Source: Sequoia sempervirens
Taxonomy: Eukaryota; Streptophyta; Pinopsida; Cupressales; Cupressaceae
Length of the DNA: 64,000 nucleotides
NCBI GenBank assembly: GCA_007258455.2
Contig: VDFB02193867.1
Span: 533,439,071 to 533,503,070 of the forward strand
Reading direction: 5' to 3'
The position numbers and the translations under genes were made by a program. The notes beneath the pieces are model-generated. The model saw only the letters and a list, made by a program, of their open reading frames with translations, did no database searches and was not told the DNA's origin. Shown piece after piece: positions 45,360-56,972 of this stretch. Position 1 is the stretch's first letter; every line of letters starts with the position of its first letter.

Positions 45360-46659
45360 TGAACTCACTGTGCAGCAGTACCAGCTTGAAGATGTCTCCC
45401 CTAGAGAATGGTACCAAAATGTCATCTATTATTTGCTAAACCATAAGTGTCCACCGCACCTGCAAGGAGTCCAAAAGTGGGCCCTTAGATTGAAAAGTAA
45501 TGGCTACATGTTGCAGGGTTCCATTCTCTACAAGAAGAATCATGAAGACATTTATTTAAGATTCCTTGGAAAGGAAGAAGCGGATCGAGTCTTAAGAGAG
45601 TTCCACAAAAAATTTGGCATGGGCCATAGTTCTGGTTCTTCCACAGCACATCAGATATTGAGAGCAGGGTATTATTGGCCAACCATTTTCAAAGATGCCC
45701 ATTGCCATGTTCGTTCATGTCACATGCTAGACCACTGCCACTAGGGAAAAGAATGTTGATGTCCTGCTATAACTTGTGTTGGAGGTAAGGTTGTTTGCGT
45801 AATGGGGTCTCGACCTCATCGGTCCGGTAAGTCCTCCATCATCTGTGGGACACAGGTATATTCTTACTGCTACTGATTACTATACTAGATGGACATAAGC
45901 AATAGTGTATAAGCAATGCACAACTAAAGTATTTACTATTTTCTTAGAAAGTTCCATTTTAAATCGCTTTAGTTGTCCTTATGCTTTGGTATGTGATAAT
46001 GGACCTGCATTTTCCTCATTAAAATTTTTCGTTTGGGAATTTGACTATGGAATTTCCCTTAAGTTCTCATCCAATTACTACCCCTAGGGCAATGGCCTTG
46101 CCGAGTCTACAAATAAGAACCTGATTACCATGATGAAAAGGCTGCTAGATAGGAATCCCAAGGACTGGCATACCCAGCTCCGTTTTGCCCTTTGGATAGA
46201 TCGTACCCATCACAAGGCTGCCCTTGAGGATTCCCCATTCCACCTAGTTTATGGCCTGGAACCTATATTTCCTATCCATCTGAAGATTCCTACTCTTCAG
46301 TTCATCAACGATTTTTATGAGGGAGGAGATTGTAGAGAAGCTCAATTAGCTGAGCTCTTGCATTTAGAGGAATTTTGAGACCATGCAATATAAAATTTTT
46401 CCAAACATCAGGGCATAGTTAAGAGATGGTGTACTGCCGAGCCAAAATTAAGGCCTTCAAGATTGTGGATTTGGTCATGTATTAAGACAAGGCCCATGAA
46501 AAGAAAGGGGGACACAACAAATTTGACAAGCTCTGGCTTGGCCCCTTTCAAGTAGCTGAGATTTTGGGAGACAATGCCTTCTACCTAAAGACCTTAACCG
46601 GTGAAAACGTCACATTGCCAGTCAATGGGTAGCACCTGAAGTATTACTTCCAGGCTTGA
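45360..46659 (+). pseudogene. Element G integrase
   Basis: N-terminal zinc region: FHKKFGMGHSSGSSTAHQIL, RAGYYWPTIFKDAHCHVRSC. Catalytic core: WGLDLIGPVSPPSSVGHRYI, ALVCDNGPAFSSLKFF and GNGLAESTNKNLITMMKR, so D, D and E are all present. Then LRFALWIDRTHHKAALEDSP and LVYGLEPIFPIHL. The C-terminal part (FDKLWLGPFQVAEILGDNAF, LKTLTGENVTLPVNG) ends at TGA 46657-46659. No chromodomain. Several TAG stops and frameshifts. It inserts the cDNA; the GTTAT duplication fits its 5-bp staggered cut. Confidence 0.85.
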
Positions 46660-47218
46660 GCTCATTCAAGCTCTTCATTCTAAATATTTGTACATAGGTT
46701 AGGATAGTTTTCTTTTTTGTTGTGCTTGCGTCTTTTGTTTTGCATCGCTCTTTTGTTTTCTCTCTCCCAGTAGTTTTGTTTTGAAAGTTGTTTCCTGCCC
46801 CTTAGCGGTGGTTGTGCTTGCTCAACAAGCAGTTTACTTTGCTGATCGTCCTTTGTGTTCTTTGGCTAAACATTCACTCGTGACTATCGGTCTTTGAAAT
46901 CTGCCTATGAATGATTTCCTTGTTTGAACTCTACTTAGAACTTGACCCTAGATTGGATATTCTTACACACATCTCAGATCTCACACAAAACAAATAATAA
47001 TTATTTCTAAAGGACTGTGCCATGGTTGTCATGACACCCTATTGAGTGAAAAATCTCAAGTCTTCTCCAGTGACCACTGCAGTCTCAAACCCATTGTAGG
47101 CTTCAGTGCTTACCCGATCGAATTGAATGATAAAAGAGAAATGAACATTGAAGGAAATATCAAAGAAAAAGAGCAAAGAAATTTTAAAAAATTAGCAACC
47201 GTATGGGTGTTTGGGTAA

Positions 47219-47317
47219 CTCTACCGGGGCTATGGATGCCCGGCCAGTAGTAGAGCGATATCCATGAGATTGCAGTGACAACTCCGTTGGGATATGGATG
47301 CCTGACTGGTAGTAGAG
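47219..47317 (+). repeat. Repeated hairpin motif in the 3' untranslated region
   Basis: Copy 1 has outer arms CTCTAC (47219-47224) and GTAGAG (47250-47255) and an inner CCGGG (47224-47228) with CCCGG (47239-47243). Copy 2 (47282-47317) keeps ATGGATGCC, CTGGTAGTAGAG and the same layout with weaker pairing. Spacing is about 62 bases. The fold looks like an RNA structure, possibly for packaging or 3'-end function. Confidence 0.5.
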
Positions 47318-47557
47318 TAATGTATAGGTTACTCTTGGTGTTAGATGATTTATGTAGCTCACTTGGTTGAATTGGTAACCCTGGTCACTATCCCGAGGAA
47401 AGGAATGAACTCACTACACACACTTCTGAGATGTCTTGTAAACTAACCCAATTACAGATCTCGTTCTCACAAATTCATCTTTGGAAGCCACTCCTAGTCT
47501 GCAAAACTAGAGATTCTGGGTCCTAAATGAATGTTTATCCTTAGAATGCTCAGGAGC

Positions 47558-47577
47558 ATTCTCCAGTGGAGTCACCA
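47558..47577 (-). promoter_or_regulatory. tRNA-Arg 3'-end-like sequence (primer-site-like on the minus strand)
   Basis: ATTCTCCAGTGGAGTCACCA resembles the 3' end of a plant tRNA-Arg including CCA. Its complement, TGGTGACTCCACTGGAG, would be a primer-binding site two bases inside an LTR for an element read on the minus strand, opposite to gag-pol. See findings. It may be a relic or a chance match. Confidence 0.4.
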
Positions 47578-48387
47578 TTTGTTGTGCCCTTAGCACACAC
47601 GCCCTGATCGGAATGGGGACCCTCTTTTCTTTCACCTTGTCGGGTCATTTTATCCTCACCTTGTTTTGCGTGCCTCCCTTTTTGTTATCTCAGATAGTTA
47701 ATATTGCTTTAAAGCCCCACCATAAGTTGACCATGCCTTCCCCTTTTAATTTTGTTGTGTTCTGGCACCTCGCAAAGTCCCTCTGGAAGTTTGACCCTGC
47801 CAACGGCCCCGGGCCCGGCCGTTCAGGATTCCCTTGCCTGGTTTCCCCATTGAACATGTCGTTCCTGACGACGTTTGCTTCACGTCCTCTCAGACCCCGG
47901 GGTCCAAACCCTTGTTTGTCATCTATTCAAAATTTGTGGAAATTTTGACAGCCATTTTGCCCTCTAGACCCAGACCCTGGAGTTCTGTTTCTGGGGTTCC
48001 GACCATGCTTCGCCATCCTCTACGGAAAACTTCCTGTGGCATCCTGCCTTCTAGGTCCCACCACCTTATTCGCCGACTGAATCTGCGGGGGGCCTTGACT
48101 ACATTTGATTGCTCCAGGCTGGATCATTCGGCATTCCAAGCCTGGAATTCTATGATGACTCCGCCATCCAGGACGACAGATCTTTGGCAGAAGTCCGCCC
48201 TTCAGGCCCCGAATCGATCTCCACCACCGCCGTCCTGATCGACATAAAATATTCACAGTGGCCGTCGTCCTGCACCTCCCTGGCCTTCAGGCCCTGGATC
48301 TCCCACAGCCGTTGTCAATTTTCAAACTCACTAACCTTTTCTCTTGCCGTACCTTCATTTAATGGGGTTATTAATTGCGATTAGGGG

Positions 48388-48394
48388 TATAAAA
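48388..48394 (+). promoter_or_regulatory. TATA box upstream of the LTR frame (3' LTR)
   Basis: TATAAAA in the same context as 32514 (TTAGGGGTATAAAAGACCC). About 1.6 kb before the ATG at 49983. Confidence 0.55.
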
Positions 48395-49982
48395 GACCCA
48401 CCCTGACCCATCATTATCAATTGAAAGAGTTGCAGAGTGATTGGAGAACCTGCTAGAGGAGCCCACCATCTTTCACACCTTCATGTTCATCGCCCTCAAC
48501 ATCACTTCATCGAGTGTAGGTGGATCCCACATCTCCCTGCATCACGTGTTCAAGGTTGGTTTTCTATTTGCCCTCCTGAGCATTGTTTCCATGATCTCTA
48601 AGGATTTAAATGAATAGCAATCATTAAGAAGGCATGAAAATGATAAAATACGACATCGTGCACAAAACCCATGATTTCAAAACCTAAAAAACCTTCCAGG
48701 GTAGCCTCATGTCTGATCCAAAACATTACCTCACCGTGGCTATTCTTCCCCCAGGGACATCATATCCTTCGGCTCTGGGGCCTGTCTTCGCTGTCCAAAA
48801 TCATTTCCCCTTGGGGCCCGGCCCGTCAGACTTCCTTATTTAGAAATCTACTGGATTGCTGCCGTGTCAAAACAGCAACATTACCCCGACGTCCTGACCG
48901 TCAGAGCTCACCCTTCTCACAGTGGGTATTTCAAATTGAACAAATGCCCTCTGGGTCTCTTGGGCCCAGGACCTCAGAGTTCCATTTTTGGGGTTACACG
49001 AGTGCATTGCCGTCCTTCACGGTGAACTCTCTCCGCCTCTCTGACCTATGGGCTCCACCCTTCCGTCCGCTGTAGGGGTGAAAACAAAGTTGATGGCAGA
49101 CCCCTCTGCTACGTCTGGTCTTGCTCTTGGCTATCGGCATGAATTCATACTTCAGCATAACCTTTTGTCAACCTCTTCTCCAACATCCTTCTGACCTTCG
49201 GGCTCCAGACCGCCGTTTGCTATGGGATGTCACTTGAACTCAGAATCGCCCTAGTCCATGCCGGACCCCATAGCCTGAGACTCCTCTCCTCGCCTGTTGT
49301 TGCAAATGAGGTTCTCGCTCGCCCCTCTGACCTCTGGGCTCTGCCCTACCAATCGCCACCAAACTCGAAGTGAAATCACATGATGACAGACCCTTACTAC
49401 CGAGCTGCCCCTTCCAAACTTTCGTCCAATGTTTGTCGTCCTAAAATGACGAAAGATGAATGCCTTCCCAGTGTCACTGGCCTGAATGCTTAGAAATAAA
49501 ATCATAAATTGTTGGCCGCCCTTTGAGCCACTAGACCTCAGACCCTGGAGTTCCGTCTTTAGATTTTCATTTTCTATCTGCCATTCCAAACTGCTATCTC
49601 TTGACGACTTTCCAGCCCAAGACTTCTGAATTCTCCTAAACCGATCCAAATGAGCCCAAATCTGGAATCTAACTTCAACCCCCATGCTCAATTTCTGTCT
49701 TCTTCAGTGCGAACCTCTTAAATTACCAAAATTTGACTGAAGAGAGTCTTCGGGAGCCTTCTACCATGTTTTCCCTTCCAAACAACATTCCTGCCAAGGA
49801 AGTCCAGCCCTCCGGGCCTGAACTGTCCAAATGCCCTTAATCAAAAGATCAATAATGTCTGGGGATAAAAGGTCATGTTATGCTTAATTGATTGGTTGAA
49901 ATAAATATTATTTTCAGAGTGTTGGGTAACATGAATGATTTTGTGATCCATTGTGCTGACTATTCCCTTATTTGTAGAATAT

Positions 49983-52900
49983 ATGGAATCGAGTGTAGGA
50001 CCTTTAGGGGAATCCATTGAGAAGGACAAAGTGAAGAAGTCAGGAAGGACCCCTTAGGTGAAAGAGAATAAGAACTAGATGAAATACCAATTCCAGGGTG
50101 AGCCTCTCCACTCAAAAGTCACCACAGATTGGAAGGAGATCACTGACACAAACATAGGCCAGGTTGATATTGATGAATTCACGCAAAGAGTCGGGGTTAA
50201 TCCGACGATGAAGAATTCAAGATTGATAAGACAGAGTGGAATAGCAAAGGCTGCTGGATTTTCTCCATCCCTCATGGCTCATGAGTTTGTCATGGCTTGT
50301 CGAGAGGCATATTAGACCAACACAAGAACGATCATTGATAGAGAAGGCAATGTCCTCGCTGACATGTCACCTGAAGGGATTAGAAAGGCCTTCCATATTC
50401 CCACATTTCAAGAGAGGGAGGTCCCAACCATAGAACAATGCCAGGCGGCATGGGATGATAATCTGGCAGGTTGTAAGAAGTGAATAAATTTGCATTGGCT
50501 TAAGGAAAGGCGGGGCAGTGTTGCAAAGGTTCCTCAAGAACTCTTCCTCAGCGATTTCCACGAAGATTACCATGACTTGGTGACCATGTTGAGCCGGGTT
50601 ATGGGTCTTCCTACGGCCGCCTAATTTCAAGAATGGATGCTATACTTCATTGAGCAAATCCTACGTGGAAATGAGGACGTCACAATAAAGGCTTCGTTCT
50701 ACTGGGGAGGAATCATAAGCAACTACTTCCATGAGCAATTCATCAATGTGAAGAACTCCAAATTTTATATGACTTCCTATCTCATCTATTCCTTGGAAGA
50801 TTAGAGGTAGTACAATGGGTTGTTTGTGGCACCCGATCAGGAGTAGGGGCGAAGACTCAAAGCCTATGATAAGTATCTGCAGCTCTAATACCAGAACTTC
50901 AAAAGGGATTACTGCATAGTGAACGATGCCTTCATTGGCCATATCATTAGAATGATTTCCAGAGACTTCGAGAGGAGTGTTGCCCATAGCACCAGGGGAT
51001 TATTGAAGTAGTATGCCATTCTTTTCATTCAATATCCAAAGTTTACATACATCTATGCCCAGGGCTTCACTCAAAGGCTAAAAATCTGCCTTGATACCCC
51101 AATGACCAAATCATTCTTCTAGAGCTTTCTCGGCAACTCCAACACTTACAGGAAATCTTTAGCAGCAAACACATAGCGGGGATCTCCTACCCCATGACCC
51201 TTGGCCAAGGCATGTATCGACTACAAACTTCCTAGTGTGCTGGTAACTCCGAGAAAGAGCTAAAGAATTACCACTTCTACCTACACACTACTCGCCCGCA
51301 GATGGACCCATATGGCCATGTCAGAAAAGCCCTGGGGCCAGCATATGCCCATCTCCACCACATCGAGGATTTCTAGGCCAACTGCCAAAATGATAAAGAG
51401 GTACGTGCAAGGCACTACATACGAATGACTATACAATTTGTAAGAAGGGTGCAACCATTCCCCATACCGGACCAAGTTGAGGAAGATGACGCTACCATAA
51501 TGCATCCTAGGTACCCTGCAGTCACTAATCTGTCAATACCAACAATAGACTAGGACGAACAGGAAGTCGATGACCTTCATACCATAACCCAATGAATCTT
51601 GGCCCATACCAAGGAGTGGATCGATGGGCAGGTAGCTTAGTTAAAGCAGCGAGGAATAATTTTGACTTATGAAGGGCTCAAAAGTGAGCCAAGTGCTATA
51701 GAGAATGCTGCTGCCACAACTTTAATTGGCGGGACCTCCTAGTCTCCTCCGGTCACCAGATCCAAAAAGTGAAAAGGGATAGAAACCAAACAATTTCTAG
51801 ACCCCAAGGTCTATGCAAGGAAAGAAGTGGGAGGCTCACCTCCCAAAAGGCTCAAACAGGCAGGGAGCACTACGGAACAACCCTCAACCCAAGAGAAGGA
51901 AGTAGAGGGTATGGATCAATTGGAGCCTCTCTTGGCTCTCCCCGCCCCTCCTGTTGCACCACCCACCTCCTTGGCTATGGTCGCTACATCCCCATCGATA
52001 GTGGACATTTCTATCCACCTTGCCCCTTTGCCTCTGGTCGAGTCTATAATGGTTATGTACTCCTCTTCCACCATGACTACTCCCCCTTCCTCCGCTGCCA
52101 TGTCACCAACCACATCACTCCCTCTGGAAACAATAACAACACCTATTCCCACTGCCACCATGCCCAAGGCTCTCTCAAAACACATGCAAAACCTTCCCCC
52201 TGAGCTCTCCTAGATCCTAATGGATTCGACTCTACAAGTAGCCCTTGCACAAGTCCTCGCTACTGCTCAGCCTTCACAACCACCAATGGGGCCACTAGGT
52301 ATGGAAGCCACCATGCTAATTTCTATGGAGTGGGAGGAACAAGAGCCAGAGGCCTCGAAGCCTGTCGAGGAGGAGGCCAATGAGTACCATAAGCACCTAG
52401 AGTATGAACATCGAACCATCGATACGGTGGCTTATGAGGAGGAGGGAACGGGCTCTTCTGAGAGTGGGGATGAGGAAGATAGCTCTGGTGCTAAGGTGAT
52501 CATACAAACCTTTGACAATGACCTTGAGGAGGAGATGGCACAATAGTTGAAAGACACTAAGGCAGAGGCAGAAGGGTCACCCCATGATGAAGAGAGGCAA
52601 CCACCACAAAAAAAGCAGCAAGAGGATTTACCTGAGGCTGGAACCCATGTTGTCAGAAGCCCTGAGGCTGAGTATACTAAGGAAAGGAAGGAAGAAGAAA
52701 TAGCAAGGAAAGAGAGTCCCGTGCAACAACTATCCATCAAGCTACCTATAAAATGCCTCATGTTCATCCATGACTCCGATGAGGAGGAGGAGGATGTTGC
52801 CAGAGAAAAAGGAAAATCCCCAAAAGAAAAAGGAGCAGAAATCTTGGCCTTCACTAAGAGGGGCGAAGGTGACCACGATTCACCCAAAGGAAAATCTGTT

Positions 52901-54076
52901 GTGCCCGAGCGGTTAGAGAGGCAGCTTGAAAGTAAAACCCCTATGCTAAAGGACCCAAGGGCAAGGTTAGAGGCCATCTTGGCTTGAGCCCCAACCACAA
53001 AAAAAAATGAGAAGAAGCTCAAGGTCTGATCCAGGGTAACGATGGATGCTTCTGAGTCTCAAGAGGCACAAATAGTAATGCCTACGATTGGCCATGATGG
53101 GGTGAGTTACATCTCCACTATAGACTTGGGGACCGCCACCAAAGAGAAAAAAGTCAAGCACCTTGAGGAGTCAGTGGCTACAGTGGTTCATCTAATAAAG
53201 CAAGATAAGATCTCGAAGGATGAGCTCAAGGCACAAGTCGCGGCCTTAACAGACTACATACAACAATGGTCTTTAGTGGATGACTTGCCTACCACATCCA
53301 CAGCCACACCTCAGCTGCTATCTAAAGAGTAGATTGATAAGATGGAATGGAGAAAGAATTTAGAGAAGACCACAGAGAACTTGTTCTGACAAGTCTTATA
53401 TGTCGGGAACATGGGAATTAGCTAGGCTGTGTGAATAGCTAACAAGTTCTTGGACCTGTTGCAGTCTTTGGAAGGCACAAGGAAGCTCTGCACCGACTTC
53501 CCTATGACCTACGACTCCACCTTTCCAAGGATCGAGGCTATCCTTCAGTTACCAGAACCCACATGTGAGAAAGAGCTTGCATTTAAGAAAGATGATCACT
53601 GGCTGATGGATGTGTGGCAGTGGGACTTTGACAACCGGAAGGAGAGGCTAGAACAAATCATGAGCAAAGTAGATCTGAACATTGAATGGATCAAGGAAAT
53701 CAGGGCAGAATGTGCTCGGTACCTTAAGTTGATGATGGACTATGACATGCCCATGGTACAAATGGACCCAGAGAAGATAAAACCCTACTTCCAGGAGAAG
53801 ATGAAGGACAGGATGGCTGATGAAATCATAGTGGAATTCCTGAGTTTTCTTGCCCACACTTTCGATCAATTAGAGTTGTTCAGAGACCAAGACTCAAAGT
53901 ATGGTGAAGATTGGAAAATACTAGATGATAACACAAAAAAATGGAGCTACCAGGTGCTGTGATATGAAATCATTGAAACAAACAAGCTTCAGGCAATCAT
54001 CCTCAAGTTCATTGAATACACCACTTCTAAAAGATAGGAGGACAACCCCGTCAAAGATGAGGAACTCCCTGAATAG
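49983..54076 (+). pseudogene. LTR-encoded protein of element G, 3' LTR copy
   Basis: Same frame as 34075-38160, slightly less damaged, about 1360 codons from ATG 49983 to TAG 54074. It has VDIDEFTQRVGVNPTMKNSR, WGGIISNYFHEQFINV, a Pro/Ser/Thr linker (51830-52210), long acidic segments (DEEDSSGAKVIIQTF, DSDEEEEDVAREKGKSPKEK), a coiled-coil-like segment (LEESVATVVHLIKQDKISKD) and a C-terminal part open for 170 codons (53450-53962: LLQSLEGTRKLCTDFPMTYD, DDHWLMDVWQWDF, YQVL). I see no signal peptide, membrane segment or enzyme motif. Soluble, possibly nuclear or particle-linked. Function unknown. Confidence 0.7.
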
Positions 54077-54270
54077 TAGCTACAGTGAAATACCAATTGA
54101 CTAAAGGACAAAAGTGCTACAATTCCATTAGCAAGAGGATGAAAGAGGGAAAACACAAAATATAATTTTAAATTGTGATATATTGGGGCTTAGGTGAAAC
54201 CCTATTTTGTAATGAATATTGGCCACACAATAAGAATTAATCTTGGCCATTCATTGAATCTTTTGGGCAC

Positions 54271-54277
54271 TATAAAT
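54271..54277 (+). promoter_or_regulatory. TATA box near the 3' part of the 3' LTR
   Basis: TATAAAT in the same context as 38594, followed by the shared AGAGCTCTCCTCT. Confidence 0.65.
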
Positions 54278-55161
54278 AGAGCTCTCCTCTCATTTGCAAA
54301 TAGAGTTGAGTTGTTGTAAAGACATACTGCAGAAATTTATAAAGAAAAGATATTGACTTGGTGCATTTTCTGAATTTCTCACATGTTGATTGATTCAATC
54401 TCCATTGTTAGATGTTTGACTTAGACTTTATTGCTGCCCTAGTTAGCTTTTTCTTGCTTCAGTAGATTTTAGGAATGTTGTCTTGTGATAACAAAAATTC
54501 TTGCTATGTTGACGACTTCTCAGTCCATACTTTTTGCTATTTGCTGATGGTAGATAGCTATGCAAAGTTAGCTTGAGCTTGAATTCAAAGCTACTCCAAA
54601 ACATTTATCTTTGATTCATGCATGTACATGGTGAATTAAGGACAAAGCATTTGTAGACCTTAGAAGATAGCACAATTTCCACAATACTGTGAAATCTCTA
54701 GTTAAGTGGGATATTGTTTTAAGAGGTTATCCATTGCAGGAACTCCATTGTCACTATTCATAGTTGATTGTAGATTTAGGAACTTTGCCTCTTCCTTGCC
54801 TTCTTTTCTTTTTTTAATGACTGACCTATGCTAAGGTTCATTGCACATTGTAGAGCCAAATCCAATGACAAAATGGAGTCCAAGACCACTGTTTGAACCT
54901 ACAACCAATGCATAACAACTCTTCCATCCAAGAAATCCATTTCAAGATCCAACTTCCATGCTTTGTAACTCATCTATAAGACCGCCTTGTGATTCCAAAA
55001 AATCACATCAAACAACTAAGATATTCTAAGCATTGTCAAGACCTGAAATTAGAGACCTTGGGATAGTGTTCTGCAATCTGATTGTGAAAGATTGTCTTTC
55101 AAGAGAGGTAGTGCACCCACGCACTGCCTGTGTTGAGAAGTGCATAAAAACACCATCAATA

Positions 55162-55166
55162 GTTAT
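55162..55166 (+). repeat. Element G target-site duplication, right copy
   Basis: GTTAT, direct repeat of 31697-31701. Confidence 0.85.
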
Positions 55167-56957
55167 CATCATCAATCCATCATCATCTTGGGGATATCTT
55201 TCCCAATCCTTGTGTTGCTTAACACTATCCTTGCATTGTTGTGCATCCTCAACAATGTTATCATCATCAATCCTAATCAATCTTGATCAATCCAATCCTT
55301 GCATTGTTGTGTATCCTCAACAATTTTATCATCATCATCAATCCATCAATCAACCTTAGCTTGGTTTTCAACAAAATCCCAAACAGATCACTGATATCAT
55401 CAGACACATCCATATCCAAAATGTCAAAATCATGCGAAAATCAAAAAACATCCAAAACATCAAAAAATCCAAAAACACTCAAAAAATTTGAAAAATGTCA
55501 AAAATATTAGAATCCAAACTACGTCATCTCTAAGCTTAAATGTAGGTAAGGCTAATATTTGATCAGCCCCCATGACATCGAAATCCAAAAACATCACAAA
55601 ATTCAAAAATCAAAACATTTGTAAAATCTCAAAAACACCAAAAATAGCCTCAAAACATTTCAAAACATCAAAAACATCCAAATATTTGAAGAAATCCATC
55701 TATCTCATCTCGCTTGCACCCGTAATAATCAATCATCCATAATAAATTGATCGTCACCTTCATCCTTTAGCAAAAAAAATAGAAACAATCACAACAATCA
55801 GCAAAAGCAAGAGTCAATCATAAAATCAAAAGCAAACAACAAATTTTTAAAACAAAATAAAACTCTTGATCATTTTCAAACATGTTAGTCAAACTTATAT
55901 CAATAGCCTATCAATCAACTTATGAAACCATCATCATCCTTTACAATGCATGTCCTAGGATATATCGTTTCGACAATGGGCATCATTTTGGATATCACCT
56001 TGGATCCTTATCCTATCAAAAACAAATCCCTTTGTGTAGAGATATGAAGAACATTGACTTGTTTGTGTACTTGATCTTTTCTTTCAATTTATCTTATTGC
56101 ACTCATTCCAAGGACCTCTTGATGATATCCGAATGAAGGATTTAGAGAGATAGGAATGGGGCAACAATTATTATCATTTTGTCTGTTGTGCTTGTTGGAC
56201 ACTCTTGTAATATAACTTGGCAAATACTTGCTTTGTTAGGTACATCCTAGCAAGGTTTCCGTATGTTAAGTGTGAATAAAAATACTCCTATCTACTTGTC
56301 GAGTCAAATTCCATCGCACTAGGTACAATGCCATCCTAGTTCTTTATACTTTGATGCATCGTACCTATGTGTATTATCAAACATAAGGTAAGTAGCCCTT
56401 TTAAAATCCCAATCCTTGATAAGAAAATCATCATCTATCATCATCATTATCTCTAATAAACTCTTGCCAGATCATGGACTTGTTCGATCCTCTTATCATC
56501 ATCTCATTTCCACGCTAACATAACATCACCAATGTATCCATCATGCATCCATCCTGCATCCGCAAACCATCAGTATTCTGCATATCATCTCACATGCATA
56601 ATTATCATCATAATATAGATCTGTTAGTCTAAGCATCTCATAAATCATACATTTGCATAATCATAGCATATCACATCATCCATTATCACATCATATCATC
56701 AATTAAGTTGTTTAGGATAATATAGATTTGTTATTTTAAGCATCTTAAAATCATCTCATTTGCATCATCATCCATAACCATCCATTTTTGAACCTTTTTA
56801 TTGTGATATCGACCCTCAAATCAAATCTTTTCGCTCGATCTCTCAAGGGGGCAATGTACCAATGTACTGTCTGCTGGGGCATCTGAAAAATTAGGAGTTT
56901 TTTAATTTTGATCGCTACAAGTTTATTCTTTGAACCAACACAATAAGTACATTGCTT
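55162..56957 (+). mobile_element. Element B internal region right of the G insertion
   Basis: Begins with the GTTAT duplication and continues the tandem repeat (unit of about 69 bp with CCTTGCATTGTTGTG at 55229 and 55298). Next is an A-rich part with AACATCAAAAA runs (55380-55690), then a non-coding tail. Around 56570-56860 it matches, in reverse, the tail at 63500-63990. No pol domain. Confidence 0.65.
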
Positions 56958-56972
56958 GAAAGAGGGGCAAAA
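56958..56972 (+). promoter_or_regulatory. Element B polypurine tract
   Basis: GAAAGAGGGGCAAAA directly before TGTAGACACATG of the 3' LTR. The same tract occurs at 15250-15264 and, in reverse, at 63481-63495. Confidence 0.8.

Larger units (their letters stand above)
46660..47579 (+). other. Element G 3' untranslated region before the 3' LTR
   Basis: No coding frame. It contains a T-rich part (46690-46850), a pair of hairpin-like repeats (47219-47317) and a stretch resembling the 3' end of tRNA-Arg just before the LTR. I do not see a clear polypurine tract next to 47580, which a plus-strand element should have. Confidence 0.6.
31702..55161 (+). mobile_element. Element G: Tat-type Ty3 element with giant, coding LTRs
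   Basis: A direct repeat of 7.6-7.8 kb (31702-39484 and 47580-55161) starts with TG in both copies and ends CA and TA. GTTAT flanks the whole. Between the repeats is an 8.1-kb internal region with gag, protease, archaeal-type RNase H, reverse transcriptase, RNase H and integrase, all on the plus strand. In one 131-base stretch (34619 onward versus 50528 onward) I counted 12 differences, about 9 percent, so the insertion is old. The LTRs encode a large protein frame. Total about 23.5 kb. Confidence 0.85.
47580..55161 (+). mobile_element. Element G 3' LTR (7.6 kb)
   Basis: Starts TGTTGTGCCCTTAGCACACA and ends AAACACCATCAATA, where the final CA has become TA. It has the same order as the 5' LTR: GC-richer first part, TATA at 48388, large frame 49983-54076, TATA at 54271, and a terminal 0.9 kb. 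GTTAT follows at 55162. The protein frame lies downstream of pol here, where it could be expressed as a 3' gene. Confidence 0.85.

Noticed and set aside
47558..47577. A tRNA-Arg gene
   Set aside because: Only a 3'-end-like 20-mer is present; no D arm, anticodon arm or acceptor partner upstream.
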